From Komagataeibacter xylinus NBRC 15237 (GTDB lineage Bacteria > Pseudomonadota > Alphaproteobacteria > Acetobacterales > Acetobacteraceae), in the NCBI RefSeq assembly GCF_001571345.1, contig NZ_BCTP01000001.1:1-64000 (forward strand): a stretch of 64,000 bases of DNA, in the 5' to 3' direction. Below, in pieces: positions 8,487 through 17,789 of this stretch (position 1 is the stretch's first letter; every line of letters begins with the position of its first letter). The notes under the pieces are model-generated. The model was not told the origin of the DNA, made no database searches, and saw only the letters and a list, made by a program, of their open reading frames with translations. The position numbers and the translations under genes were made by a program.

Positions 8487-8498
8487 GCAGGCGCCCCC

Positions 8499-9476
8499 AT
8501 GCAAACCCGCCTGCTCCCTGACACCCCCGCCGGGATAGAGACCGCAAGCACGATTTTACGCGCAGGCGGCCTTGTGGCCTTTGGCACCGAGACGGTCTAT
8601 GGCCTCGGCGCGGATGCGGGCAATGACCGGGCGGTCGCTGCCATTTACACGGCCAAGGGCAGGCCGGGGCGCAACCCGCTCATCAGCCACTTCGCCAGCG
8701 CTGAGGCCGCCTTCGCGCAGGTCGCGGCAACGGAGCTGGCCCGCGCGCTGGCCGCGCGGTTCTGGCCTGGCCCGCTGACCATGGTGCTGCCCCAGAGCCC
8801 TGGCTGCGGCATTTCATCCATCGCCACGGCGGGGCTAAGCACCGCCGCCGTGCGGGTACCCGCGGGGGCCACCACGCTGGCGTTGCTGCGGGCATGTGGC
8901 TTTCCCGTCGTGGCCCCCTCGGCCAATCCCTCGGGCAGGGTCAGCCCTTCGGATGCGCAGCATGTCATGGCGGGGCTTGCGGGCCGGATTGACGCGGTGC
9001 TCGATTGCGGCCCCTGCCCCGTGGGCGTGGAAAGCACGATCATCGACCTCACAGGCCCCGTGCCCGTGCTGCTGCGCCCCGGCGGCATCACGCTCGAAGC
9101 GCTGGAGGAAGCCTGCGGCATGCCCGTAGCCCTGCCAGACACGGCCAGCAATGACGCCCGCCCTTCCGCCCCCGGCCAGCTTTCATCGCATTACGCGCCC
9201 GGCCTGCCCGTGCGGCTTGACGCAACCGGCGTGGGCGCGGATGAGGCGCTGCTGGCCTTTGGCGCGCCGCTTGCGGGCAGCCCGCTTGTGTGGAACCTGA
9301 GCGAAAGCGGTGATTTGCACGAAGCGGCAGCGCGCCTCTTCGCGGGGCTGCGGTTTCTTGATATGGAGGGGCAGCGCCGGGGGCTGGCCGGGATTGCCGT
9401 GCAGCCCGTGCCCCGGCATGCGCTGGGGCGGGCCATCCGCGACCGGCTGACCCGTGCGGCCTGTCCGCGTTCGTAA
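8499..9476 (+). CDS. L-threonylcarbamoyladenylate synthase (Sua5/TsaC)
   Basis: Makes threonylcarbamoyl-AMP from threonine, bicarbonate and ATP for the t6A37 modification of ANN-decoding tRNAs. The N-terminal YrdC-type domain is clear: GGLVAFGTETVYGLGADA, the substrate-binding KGRPGRNPLISH, FWPGPLTMVLP, and SANPSGRVSPS. At 325 residues the protein is longer than TsaC (about 190), and it has a C-terminal Sua5 domain after the SPGQLSSHYAP-like linker (APGQLSSHYAPGLPVR). It is therefore the Sua5 type. It lies 12 bases after cysQ. Confidence 0.93.
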   Translation: MQTRLLPDTPAGIETASTILRAGGLVAFGTETVYGLGADAGNDRAVAAIYTAKGRPGRNPLISHFASAEAAFAQVAATELARALAARFWPGPLTMVLPQSPGCGISSIATAGLSTAAVRVPAGATTLALLRACGFPVVAPSANPSGRVSPSDAQHVMAGLAGRIDAVLDCGPCPVGVESTIIDLTGPVPVLLRPGGITLEALEEACGMPVALPDTASNDARPSAPGQLSSHYAPGLPVRLDATGVGADEALLAFGAPLAGSPLVWNLSESGDLHEAAARLFAGLRFLDMEGQRRGLAGIAVQPVPRHALGRAIRDRLTRAACPRS

Positions 9477-9514
9477 TGACTTCAACCGCATGATCCGACC
9501 CTGGTGCAGCTGAC

Positions 9515-10168
9515 ATGAGCGATACACAGACAATCGACCCCAGGGAACTGAGAATCCTTTCGGATATTCTCGCCCTTGTGCTGGATGAAAACGCTGGCCA
9601 GTCGGAAACAGCGCTGGCGGCCATCCGCGCGCGCGCGGGCAAGAACCAGGTCACGGGCGGCGCGCTCAAGAACCTGTTCACGGCAATCGCGCCCAACCCG
9701 CCGCCCAAGGCAGCCCCCAAGCCCCGCGCCCCGCGCGCCACCAAGGCCAGCGCCGCCGCCAAGAAAGAGATCGAGGAGTCGCACGCCCGCATTGCCGAGA
9801 TGGCGGAAAGCATCCGCACGCTCGATGCGACGCTGCGCGACACGCGGGTTGAACTGCGCACCTCCCTGGCCCGCAACGATGCCCTGACCGCCGAACTGCG
9901 CCAGACCCAGCAGGCCCGTGCCGAGACGCAGGCCGCCCTCTCGGCCGCGCAGAACACCGCCCGCCCGGCCGGCCGCCGCTCATCGGGCCTGATCGTGGCC
10001 GCCGCCGTGGGCGCGCTGACCGGCTTCGCGCTGACCGAGGCCTTTCACCTGCTGGCCCAGCCCAGCCCGGCGCAGGCCAGCGCCACCTACCCGCCGGTGC
10101 GCCACCATGGGCAGGCATGGCTCGTGCCCTCCTCCTTCCCCTCCCATACAGGACACATGCTGTCATGA
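9515..10168 (+). CDS. Hypothetical coiled-coil protein with C-terminal membrane segment
   Basis: A 217-residue product. Residues 1-58 form a mixed helical region (MSDTQTIDPRELRILSDILA). A Pro/Ala/Lys-rich linker follows (PPPKAAPKPRAPRATKAS), then a heptad-like helix at about 80-145 rich in Arg, Glu, Gln and Leu, then one hydrophobic span near 155-175 (SSGLIVAAAVGALTGFALTEAF), and a short tail. It looks like a single-pass inner-membrane protein with a cytoplasmic coiled coil. I recognise no family. Its stop overlaps the start of the FAD oxidase by four bases (ATGA), so the two are translationally coupled. Confidence 0.75.
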   Translation: MSDTQTIDPRELRILSDILALVLDENAGQSETALAAIRARAGKNQVTGGALKNLFTAIAPNPPPKAAPKPRAPRATKASAAAKKEIEESHARIAEMAESIRTLDATLRDTRVELRTSLARNDALTAELRQTQQARAETQAALSAAQNTARPAGRRSSGLIVAAAVGALTGFALTEAFHLLAQPSPAQASATYPPVRHHGQAWLVPSSFPSHTGHMLS

Positions 10169-11622
10169 CCGTATCCCCCTCGCCCGCGCAGGCGGCCCCT
10201 GACCTGATCGCGCGCTTTACCGATCTGCTCGGCCCGGTTGGCGTGCTGGTGGATGCGACGGACACCGCCAGTTTCTGCACCGACTGGCGCGACCTGTACC
10301 ATGGCCGCGCGCTGGCCGTGCTCCGGCCCGCCAATACGGCGGAACTCGCCGCCATCGTGCGCCTGTGCAACGAGCATGACGTGCCCATGGTGCCCCAGGG
10401 CGGCAATACCAGCATGGTCGGCGGCGCCACACCCGACGGGAGCGGGCGCGAGGTGGTGATCTGCCTGACGCGCATGAACCGCGTGCGCGCCATCGACCCC
10501 GCCGACCTGACCATGGAGGTCGAGGCGGGCGTGACGCTGAAGGCAGCACAGGACGCAGCACGTGAGGCGGGCTTCATGCTGCCGCTTTCCATCTCATCGG
10601 AAGGGTCGGCCCAGATGGGCGGCGTGCTGGCCACCAATGCGGGCGGCAACAACACGCTGCGCTATGGCAATGCGCGTGAACTCACGCTGGGCGTCGAGGC
10701 GGTCATGCCCGATGGCAGCGTGTTCCATGGCCTGCGCCGCCTGCGCAAGGACAATACCGGCTACGCGCTGCGCCAGTTGCTCATCGGCTCGGAAGGTACG
10801 CTGGGCATCATCACCACCGCCATCATCCAGCTTCACCCGCAGCCGCGCGCCATCGAGGCCGCCCTGTGCGCGGTGGACGACGCCGATGCGGCGCTGAAGC
10901 TGCTCGGCCTGCTGCGCGCGCGCGACCCGGCGCTGGTGCAGGCGTTCGAGTTCATGTCCGGCACCGGCATGGATCTCGTGACCAGCCTGATCGCAGGCAC
11001 CACCGTGCCGCTTGGCGAGCGCGCGCCCGCCTATGTGCTGGTTGAACTCGCCACCCCCCGCCCCGATGCCGACCTGCGTGAATACACCGAGGAAGTGCTG
11101 GGCGAGGCCCTTGAGGAAGGCATCATCACCGATGCCGTGATTGCCGAGAGCGAAGGCCAGCGCGCGGGCCTGTGGAAGCTGCGCGAGGAACATGCCGAGG
11201 CCCAGCGCCGCGCGGGGGCGAGCGTGAAGAACGACGTATCGGTGCCGGTCACGCACGTGCCGGAACTGATCCGCCGCGCAACAGCGGCGTGCGCGGCGCT
11301 GATACCGGGCATCCGCCCCGCCCCGTTCGGCCACATGGGCGATGGCAACATCCACTTCAACCTTGTCCAGCCCGAGGGCATGGACCCCGCCGCCTTCCTG
11401 GCGCGCAGCCATGACATCATGGATACGGTAGCCGGTATCGTGAAGGATCTTGATGGCTCGTTCTCGGCCGAGCATGGGGTGGGCCAGCTCAAGCCCTACA
11501 TGATGCCCGCCTGGCGCGGCGGCGCGGAGCTTGCGGCCATGCGCCACATCAAGGCCGCCCTCGACCCCAAAGACCTCATGAACCCCGGCAAGGTCCTGCC
11601 GCCCGCCCAGCCGGGCGCGTGA
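10165..11622 (+). CDS. FAD-linked 2-hydroxyacid dehydrogenase (GlcD / D-lactate / D-2-hydroxyglutarate dehydrogenase type)
   Basis: A flavoprotein of the VAO/PCMH superfamily that oxidises a D-2-hydroxyacid. The N-terminal FAD-binding domain shows VPMVPQGGNTSMVGGATPDG, GVLATNAGGNN and LLIGSEGTLGIITTA. The C-terminal FAD-oxidase domain shows FGHMGDGNIHFNL, the EHGVGQLK motif and the closing LDPKDLMNPGKVLPP. From ATG 10165 there are 485 residues. The substrate is uncertain: D-lactate, glycolate and D-2-hydroxyglutarate enzymes share these motifs. No iron-sulfur partner gene (glcE, glcF) is next to it, which favours a single-subunit D-lactate or D-2-hydroxyglutarate dehydrogenase. In acetic acid bacteria such enzymes feed electrons to quinone. 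Confidence 0.88.
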   Translation: MTVSPSPAQAAPDLIARFTDLLGPVGVLVDATDTASFCTDWRDLYHGRALAVLRPANTAELAAIVRLCNEHDVPMVPQGGNTSMVGGATPDGSGREVVICLTRMNRVRAIDPADLTMEVEAGVTLKAAQDAAREAGFMLPLSISSEGSAQMGGVLATNAGGNNTLRYGNARELTLGVEAVMPDGSVFHGLRRLRKDNTGYALRQLLIGSEGTLGIITTAIIQLHPQPRAIEAALCAVDDADAALKLLGLLRARDPALVQAFEFMSGTGMDLVTSLIAGTTVPLGERAPAYVLVELATPRPDADLREYTEEVLGEALEEGIITDAVIAESEGQRAGLWKLREEHAEAQRRAGASVKNDVSVPVTHVPELIRRATAACAALIPGIRPAPFGHMGDGNIHFNLVQPEGMDPAAFLARSHDIMDTVAGIVKDLDGSFSAEHGVGQLKPYMMPAWRGGAELAAMRHIKAALDPKDLMNPGKVLPPAQPGA

Positions 11623-11722
11623 GCCCACGCCCCGCCGTGCTGCGCGTAACAGACTGTTCCAGCCCCTCATCCGGGCGGGGTTCACCCCTTTTGCCCCGGC
11701 GGGAACAGGGGTAGACAGGGGC

Positions 11723-12889
11723 ATGCCCGCCCTCCGCCCTGGTCCCGACCGCCTCGCGCCGCGCCTGTCGATTCTGGATCGCTACATGCTGCGCCAGCTC
11801 CTGCTGGCGCTGGCAGCGAGCACGGGCGCACTGGCAATCCTGATCTGGTTGACCCAGTCACTGCATTTCGTCTCGCTGGTGGTGGGGCGCGGGCTGTCGC
11901 TGCGCGTGTTCCTGGAACTGACCGGCCTGCTCATCCCGTCCTTCGTGGCGGTGATCCTGCCCATCACCACCTTTGTCGTGGTGCAGTTCATCTACCAGCG
12001 CTTCGGCACCGACCGCGAACTGACCGTGATGCAGGCCGCTGGCCTTTCGCCCTTCATGATGGCCCGGCCGGGGCTGATGTGCGCGGCCATTGCCACGGGC
12101 GCGTGCCTGCTGCTCAATGTGTGGGTGGTGCCGGTCTCGTACCATGCCTTCAGGCAGTACGAATTCCAGATCCGCAACCGCATGGCCGCCTTCCTGATCC
12201 AGGATGGCGTGTTTACGCAGGTATCGGACAGCATGACGGTCTATATCCGCACGCGCGACAAGGATGGCACGCTGCATGGCATCATGGTGGAAGATGACCG
12301 CACGCCGGGCGCCGAGGCCACCATCCTGGCCGAGGAAGGCAACCTCGTGATTGTGGGCGACCAGCCGCGCGTGGTGCTGTTCAACGGCTCACGGCAGGAA
12401 ATCGATGCCCATACCGGCCGGCTGAACGTACTGACCTTTGCGCGCAACACCATCGACCTGTCCAGCCCGCACGGCAACCACAGCCGCCAGCCCGATGCCA
12501 ATGAGCTGCCCATAGCCCAGTTGCTGCACCCGGACATGCACCTCTATTCCCGCCGTGATGAGAGCAAGATGGTCATCGAGGCATGGCGCAGGCTCAGCAC
12601 GCCGTTCTGCGCCTTCTCGTTCGCCATGATCGGGCTGCTTGGCGCGATGGGCGGCAATTATTCCCGCCAGGCCAGCATCATCCGCCCGGTGCTGGCCATA
12701 CTTGGCGTGGTGGCCGTGCAGGCGCTCACGCTCGCGGTGCAGAACCTTGCCTCACGCAACCTGCAGCTCATGCCGCTGATGTGGATCTGCACGCTCACCC
12801 CCGGCCTGATCTGTGCCGCAATCCTGTTCTGGCCCGAAATCCGCACCGAGCGCGAAAAGCCCGCCCCGGCGGGCAGGCCCCGCCCATGA
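11723..12889 (+). CDS. lptF: LPS export ABC transporter permease LptF
   Basis: One of the two inner-membrane permeases of the LptB2FG complex, which extracts lipopolysaccharide from the inner membrane. The 388-aa product has the LptF/LptG layout. Three N-terminal membrane spans (about residues 20-130) are followed by a periplasmic beta-jellyroll domain (MTVYIRTRDKDGTLHGIMVED, then AEEGNLVIVGDQPRVVLFNG) and three C-terminal spans. It begins LSILDRYMLRQLL, as LptF proteins do. The stop overlaps the lptG start (ATGA). This is the first gene of an lptF-lptG-lptD-surA-rsmA run, a tightly packed envelope-assembly operon. Confidence 0.94.
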   Translation: MPALRPGPDRLAPRLSILDRYMLRQLLLALAASTGALAILIWLTQSLHFVSLVVGRGLSLRVFLELTGLLIPSFVAVILPITTFVVVQFIYQRFGTDRELTVMQAAGLSPFMMARPGLMCAAIATGACLLLNVWVVPVSYHAFRQYEFQIRNRMAAFLIQDGVFTQVSDSMTVYIRTRDKDGTLHGIMVEDDRTPGAEATILAEEGNLVIVGDQPRVVLFNGSRQEIDAHTGRLNVLTFARNTIDLSSPHGNHSRQPDANELPIAQLLHPDMHLYSRRDESKMVIEAWRRLSTPFCAFSFAMIGLLGAMGGNYSRQASIIRPVLAILGVVAVQALTLAVQNLASRNLQLMPLMWICTLTPGLICAAILFWPEIRTEREKPAPAGRPRP

Positions 12890-14001
12890 ACATGGCCCTG
12901 ACGCTCTCGCTCTACATCGCGCGGCAGTTCACCTATGCCACGCTGGCCGTGATCGCCTTCCTGACCGGGCTGATCACGATGTTCGACTTCATCGACCTGC
13001 TGCGACGGGTCTCGACGCGCCCAAACGTGCCGACATCGCTGGTCAGCGAGATCGCGTTCCTGCACATTCCCTTCGCCTGCCTCGAGATCCTGCCCTTTGG
13101 CGTGCTGCTTGGCGGCATCATCTGCTTCTGGCGGCTTGCCCGCACGTCGGAGCTGGTGGTGGCGCGGGCGGCGGGCATCTCGGCATGGCAGTTCCTGGCA
13201 GGCCCGGTCATCTGCGCCGTGCTGGTCGGCACGGTGGCCACGACCGCCATCTCGCCGCTTTCCTCCGTCATGTACCGCCGCGCGGAAGCGCTCGACCGGC
13301 AGTACCTGCGCGACAATAACGGCAAGACGCTCAACATGACCGGCGGCACGCTGTGGCTGCGCCAGAGCGATAACGGGCTGGTCAGCCACGGCACGGCCAT
13401 CATCCATGCCCGCCGGGTCAGGCTCAGTGGCGGCATGCTGCATGTGGGGGGGATCACCGTCTTCCGCATGGGGCCTGATGATGACCTGATCACCCGCATC
13501 GAGGCCGAGAACGGCTATCTGGGCAAGGGGCGGTGGATCCTGACCACGGCCCGCCTGCTCCGCCCCGACGAGATGCCCGAGGGAGCGGGCGAGATCACGC
13601 TCCCCGCCGACCTGACCCTGGCCGGGGTGGAGGAAAGCTTCGCCTCGCCCGATACGCTGTCGGTCTGGGCGCTGCCGGGCTTTATCCGCCAGCTCAGGCG
13701 CTCGGGTTTTTCGACCATCCGCCACCGGCTGCATTTCCAGACCCTGCTCACGCTGCCGGTGCTGTCGGGCACCATGGCGCTGGTCGCCGCCGGTTTTTCC
13801 ATGCGGCCCGCGCGGCGCGGCGGCGTGGTGCGCATGATCAGCTTTGGCGTGGCCGCCGGTTTCGCGCTGTTCGCCATCTCCAAGATCGCGGCGCAGTTTG
13901 GTGAAACGGGAACACTGCCGCCCCTTCTGGCCGCATGGGCGCCCACCGTGGCCGGGCTTTGTCTTGCAGTCACGCTACTTCTTCATCTAGAGGACGGTTA
14001 A
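12886..14001 (+). CDS. lptG: LPS export ABC transporter permease LptG
   Basis: Partner permease of LptF. I start at ATG 12886, which overlaps the lptF stop by four bases and gives MNMALTLSLYIARQFTYATL; the frame is open to 12583 but that extension is antisense-like noise inside lptF. The 371-aa protein has the expected three N-terminal spans, a periplasmic domain (KTLNMTGGTLWLRQSDNG, then GITVFRMGPDDDLITRIEAE), and three C-terminal spans ending at LLLHLEDG. Its TAA stop shares one base with the lptD start. LptB, LptA and LptC are not in the window. Confidence 0.94.
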   Translation: MNMALTLSLYIARQFTYATLAVIAFLTGLITMFDFIDLLRRVSTRPNVPTSLVSEIAFLHIPFACLEILPFGVLLGGIICFWRLARTSELVVARAAGISAWQFLAGPVICAVLVGTVATTAISPLSSVMYRRAEALDRQYLRDNNGKTLNMTGGTLWLRQSDNGLVSHGTAIIHARRVRLSGGMLHVGGITVFRMGPDDDLITRIEAENGYLGKGRWILTTARLLRPDEMPEGAGEITLPADLTLAGVEESFASPDTLSVWALPGFIRQLRRSGFSTIRHRLHFQTLLTLPVLSGTMALVAAGFSMRPARRGGVVRMISFGVAAGFALFAISKIAAQFGETGTLPPLLAAWAPTVAGLCLAVTLLLHLEDG

Positions 14002-16379
14002 TGTCCCGTCCCGTTCCTTCCCCGCGCGCGCCGTCACCGCTACGGCCCCCCGTCGCCATGCGGCGGTTTTCGCGCGGGCTGCTGCTTGCGGCCACCACGC
14101 TGGGCGGACTCATGTTTGGAACGGATGCGCGGGCGGACGCGCCGGTGCGCGCCATGCCCATCCATGCACCCAAGAGCCAGCCCGAGGCCCCGGCCTCGTT
14201 TTCCGGCACGGTCTCGAATACCGACCCGATGACCTTCCAGGCCGACCACGTGGCCTATGACAGCAAGAACGGCATCGCCACATGGACCGGCAACGTGCAG
14301 CTGTGGCAGAATGACCAGATCATGCGCGCCGACAGGGTCGTATACGACCGCAACACCGGCGTTGCCGCGGCGCGGGGCAACGTGGCCCTTGTCGAGCCTG
14401 ACGGCACCGTGCTGTTTACCGAATATGCCGAGCTGAGCAACGGCATGCGCGATGGCATCATGACGCGCATGTACGCCCAGATGTATGACAACGCCCGCCT
14501 TGCCGCCAACGGCCTGCGGCGCACCAACAGCAAGGTCAATGACCTGACGCGCGTGGTCTATACCGCCTGCGAGATCTGTGCGCGCCACCCCGAGCGCGCG
14601 CCGTTCTGGCAGTTCCGCTCCTTTGACGCAACGCATGACCTGCAGCACAAGCGGCTGGAATTCCGCGATGTGTTCTTTGATTTCTTTGGCGTGCCGGTTT
14701 TCTACCTGCCCGCCTTCTCCATGACCGACCCGTCCGTGCGGCGGCAGAGCGGGTTCCTCACCCCTGGCTTCACCCCACATGACCGCTACCTCGGCACCTA
14801 TGTCACCATCCCGTATTACTGGGTAATCGACCGCTTCTCGGACCTGACGGCAACCGGGCTGTTCGCCACGCGCACCGACCCGGAACTCCTGATGAGTTTC
14901 CGCAAGTACTTCAATAACGCGCGCCTCTTCGTCAATGGCAACATCGCCTATGACACCCACCATGACAGCACCTACGTCAACACGTTCGGCAATACGGTGG
15001 ACAGCTCGAACAACCACGGCATCCAGGGCTATATCTCGGCCAAGGGAGTGGTGAACATCAACAAGACCTGGCGCGCGGGCGGCAATATCCAGTGGGCCAG
15101 TTCACCCAACTACATGCGTGACTACCGTGTCAGTGGTTATGGCCAGGACACGCTCAATTCCAACCTCTACCTGGAAGGCTTTGCCACCGGCTCGTATTCG
15201 CGCATCGATGCCGAGGGCTATCAGGGCATGAACCAGGGCATCATCAACAACAAGGACCTGCCCTGGGTCCTGCCGCGCTACACCTACAGCTATTTTGGCC
15301 AGCCCGATGCGCTGGGCGGCCGTTTTGCGCTCGATACGACGGATTTCTATGTCTATCGCCAGAATGGCACATCCGACCAGCGCGGCCAGCTCTCGCTCAA
15401 CTGGGATCGCCCCTTCCACAATTCGCTGGGGCAGATCTGGAACCTGACGCTGCATGTCGAATCCGCCGTCCATCGCGCGACCGACCTCAACGCCCAGCCC
15501 AATTTCGGCCGCACCGCGCGCGCGCAGGTGCAGGGCCAGGTGGAACCCACCGTGGCGCTGAAAATGAACTGGCCCTTCCTGCGCAGCTTCAACCACAATA
15601 CCGGCACCCAGATCCTCGAGCCGATCGTGCAGTTCATCGCCGCCCCCAACACCGGCAACAGCGCCTCGCGCAACATCCCCAACGAGGACAGCCTGACCTA
15701 CGAGTTCACCGATTCCACGCTGTTCGCAATCAACCGCTACGCGGGCACCGACCGGCTTGATGGCGGCCTGCGCGCCAATGTGGGGCTGCACAATAACTGG
15801 ACATGGAACGGCCACCAGATCGACGTGCTGATCGGCGAGAGCTTCCAGGAGCATATCGACCACAACCGCATCCCCTATTCGGGGCTGAACCATCACCTGT
15901 CGGATGTGGTGATGGGCACGCACATGGTGCCCAACCAGTATTTCGATTTTGACGGCAAGATGCGGCTTGACCCCTATGCGGGCAAGGTGGACTTTGGCGA
16001 TGCGCTGGGCAGCGCGGGATTCCGCCATTTTCGCGTAACGGGTGGCTACCTGTTCGAGCCGGTGACGCCGTATTACTATTACGCCCAGCGCTCATACGCC
16101 TCGGCCCCACCGGCCATTTACTACAAGCCGGTCAGCGAACTGACGCTTGGCGCCGCCTCCAACTGGGATAACTGGCACATCGCCGCCTATCTGCGCCGCA
16201 GCCTGTCGCGCAAGGAAAGCGTGGCGGTGGGTGGCGATGCGGGCTACCAGAATGACTGCTTCGGGCTCGATGTCATGTATCTCAAGCAGTACACCACGAT
16301 TGGTGGCCAACAGAGCAATTCGACCGTAATGTTCTCCCTTACGTTCAAAACCATCGGCACGTTTGGTATAAATGGCTGA
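14001..16379 (+). CDS. lptD: LPS-assembly protein LptD
   Basis: Outer-membrane beta-barrel that inserts LPS into the outer leaflet with LptE. The 792-aa product has an N-terminal export signal (FSRGLLLAATTLGGLMFGTDARA) and an OstA/LptA-like periplasmic domain at about 75-190 (MTFQADHVAYDSKNGIATWT, GNVQLWQND, MRADRVVYDRNTG). The C-terminal barrel is rich in aromatic strands. A cysteine pair CEIC follows the OstA domain and a late cysteine occurs in NDCFGLDVMY, which matches the disulfide pattern that matures LptD. The start overlaps lptG by one base and the end overlaps surA by eight. Next to surA, a chaperone for barrel proteins, the context is classical. Confidence 0.95.
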   Translation: MSRPVPSPRAPSPLRPPVAMRRFSRGLLLAATTLGGLMFGTDARADAPVRAMPIHAPKSQPEAPASFSGTVSNTDPMTFQADHVAYDSKNGIATWTGNVQLWQNDQIMRADRVVYDRNTGVAAARGNVALVEPDGTVLFTEYAELSNGMRDGIMTRMYAQMYDNARLAANGLRRTNSKVNDLTRVVYTACEICARHPERAPFWQFRSFDATHDLQHKRLEFRDVFFDFFGVPVFYLPAFSMTDPSVRRQSGFLTPGFTPHDRYLGTYVTIPYYWVIDRFSDLTATGLFATRTDPELLMSFRKYFNNARLFVNGNIAYDTHHDSTYVNTFGNTVDSSNNHGIQGYISAKGVVNINKTWRAGGNIQWASSPNYMRDYRVSGYGQDTLNSNLYLEGFATGSYSRIDAEGYQGMNQGIINNKDLPWVLPRYTYSYFGQPDALGGRFALDTTDFYVYRQNGTSDQRGQLSLNWDRPFHNSLGQIWNLTLHVESAVHRATDLNAQPNFGRTARAQVQGQVEPTVALKMNWPFLRSFNHNTGTQILEPIVQFIAAPNTGNSASRNIPNEDSLTYEFTDSTLFAINRYAGTDRLDGGLRANVGLHNNWTWNGHQIDVLIGESFQEHIDHNRIPYSGLNHHLSDVVMGTHMVPNQYFDFDGKMRLDPYAGKVDFGDALGSAGFRHFRVTGGYLFEPVTPYYYYAQRSYASAPPAIYYKPVSELTLGAASNWDNWHIAAYLRRSLSRKESVAVGGDAGYQNDCFGLDVMYLKQYTTIGGQQSNSTVMFSLTFKTIGTFGING

Positions 16380-17781
16380 CCTGATGCGCGAAAGACCGAG
16401 CCGGATGTTCCTCTTCCCTGCCCCCCTTGGCACAGCCTTCCCCCCTGCACCGTGCAGCCGTGGCCCGCGCCGCATGCTGGCTACGGCCCTGCTGGCCTGC
16501 GTGGCGCTGGTGGGGCACCAGCCCGTGGCCAATGCCCGCAGCGCCCATGCCATTGCCGAGCAGGCCCAGGCGGCGGAAGACCAGGACTCCATTGTCGCCA
16601 CCGTCAATGGCGCGGTGCTGACCAAGCGCGACATCGACACGCGGGGGCGGCTTTTTGCGCTCTCCTCGGGGCTGGATGTAAGCGACGACGTGATGCAGCG
16701 CCTGCGCCCGCAGATCGTGCGCCAGCTGATCGATGAAAAGCTGCGCATGCAGGAAATGCTTGATCGCCACATCAACGTGCCCATCCAGCAGATCGCGGGG
16801 GCCATTTCCGGCATCGAGCAGCGCAATGGCATGCCCGAGAACGCCCTGCGCAACAAGCTGGCGGAAGATGGCGTGTCGCTTACCACGCTGATTGACCAGA
16901 TCCGCGTGCAGCTTGGCTGGTCGCAGGTGTTGCGGCAGGAAACGGCGGAACACGGGCGCATCACCGCAGCCGAGATCGAGCAGCGCATGGCGGCGCTCAA
17001 GCGCGAGGACGGCAAGCCGGAATACATGATCAGCGAGATCTTCATTCCCGTCGAGGATCAGCGCCACCCCGAAGGCGAGCTGAAATTCACCGAAACCATC
17101 ATTCAGGAACTGCGCGAGGGCGCGCCCTTCCCCATTGTCGCGGCCCAGTTCTCGCAGGGGCAGAGCGCGCTTGACGGCGGCATGATGGGCTGGACGCAGG
17201 AAGACGGGCTTGACCCGCAGGTGGTGTCCGTAGCCCGCCAGATGCCCGATGGCGCCATTTCCAACCCCATCCGGGTGGCGGGTGGTTACGTGATCGCCAC
17301 CATTGCCGAGCGCCGCACGGTGGGCCACCAGATGGTGACCGTGCTGTCCATCCGGCAGACCTTCTTCCCCTTCGATGCGCCACTTGACCCCGAGAACCCG
17401 ACGGACCAGCAGAAGCAGACGCTCGATGCCGCCAATGCCTTTTCCGCCAGCGCCAAAAACTGCGACCAGATGGAAGCGCAGAACAAGAAAAACGGCGAAA
17501 AGCACCCGTCTGACCCCGGCGACCTGATGCTGAACCACCTCAACCCGCAGATGCACGAAGTGCTCGAGCCGCTCCCGCCCGGCAAGCCCAGCCATCCGCT
17601 GGTTTCGGTAGATGGCATTCTGGTGCTGATGATCTGCTCGCGTGAAGAACGCAACATCGCCATCCAGACACCCAGCCAGATTGCCGACCACCTGCTGAGC
17701 GAGCGCGTGGAACAGACCTCACGCCAGCTCAACCGCGACCTGCAGCGCCGCGCGATCATCGACATGCGCTCCAAGACCTGA
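16372..17781 (+). CDS. surA: Periplasmic chaperone / peptidyl-prolyl isomerase SurA
   Basis: Periplasmic chaperone for outer-membrane proteins such as LptD. The 469-aa product has a signal region (RRMLATALLACVALVGHQPVANA) and the SurA N-terminal chaperone domain (DSIVATVNGAVLTKRDIDTR, then QIVRQLIDEKLRMQEM). One parvulin-type domain begins at YMISEIFIPVEDQRHPEGEL and includes FSQGQSALDGGMMGWTQ. The second half is degenerate, so probably only one active isomerase domain remains. The ATG at 16372 overlaps the lptD stop; ATG 16384 and ATG 16405 are alternatives. rsmA follows after eight bases. pdxA, which separates surA and rsmA in E. coli, is absent. Confidence 0.92.
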   Translation: MADLMRERPSRMFLFPAPLGTAFPPAPCSRGPRRMLATALLACVALVGHQPVANARSAHAIAEQAQAAEDQDSIVATVNGAVLTKRDIDTRGRLFALSSGLDVSDDVMQRLRPQIVRQLIDEKLRMQEMLDRHINVPIQQIAGAISGIEQRNGMPENALRNKLAEDGVSLTTLIDQIRVQLGWSQVLRQETAEHGRITAAEIEQRMAALKREDGKPEYMISEIFIPVEDQRHPEGELKFTETIIQELREGAPFPIVAAQFSQGQSALDGGMMGWTQEDGLDPQVVSVARQMPDGAISNPIRVAGGYVIATIAERRTVGHQMVTVLSIRQTFFPFDAPLDPENPTDQQKQTLDAANAFSASAKNCDQMEAQNKKNGEKHPSDPGDLMLNHLNPQMHEVLEPLPPGKPSHPLVSVDGILVLMICSREERNIAIQTPSQIADHLLSERVEQTSRQLNRDLQRRAIIDMRSKT

Positions 17782-17789
17782 GTGCCGTC

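Noticed and set aside
11623-11722. CCCCGCC...GGCGGGG pairing in the gap before lptF as a terminator
   Set aside because: The loop is too long and no T run follows.
16372-17781. SurA as a two-parvulin protein
   Set aside because: Only one parvulin-like region can be traced; the C-terminal third lacks its motifs.
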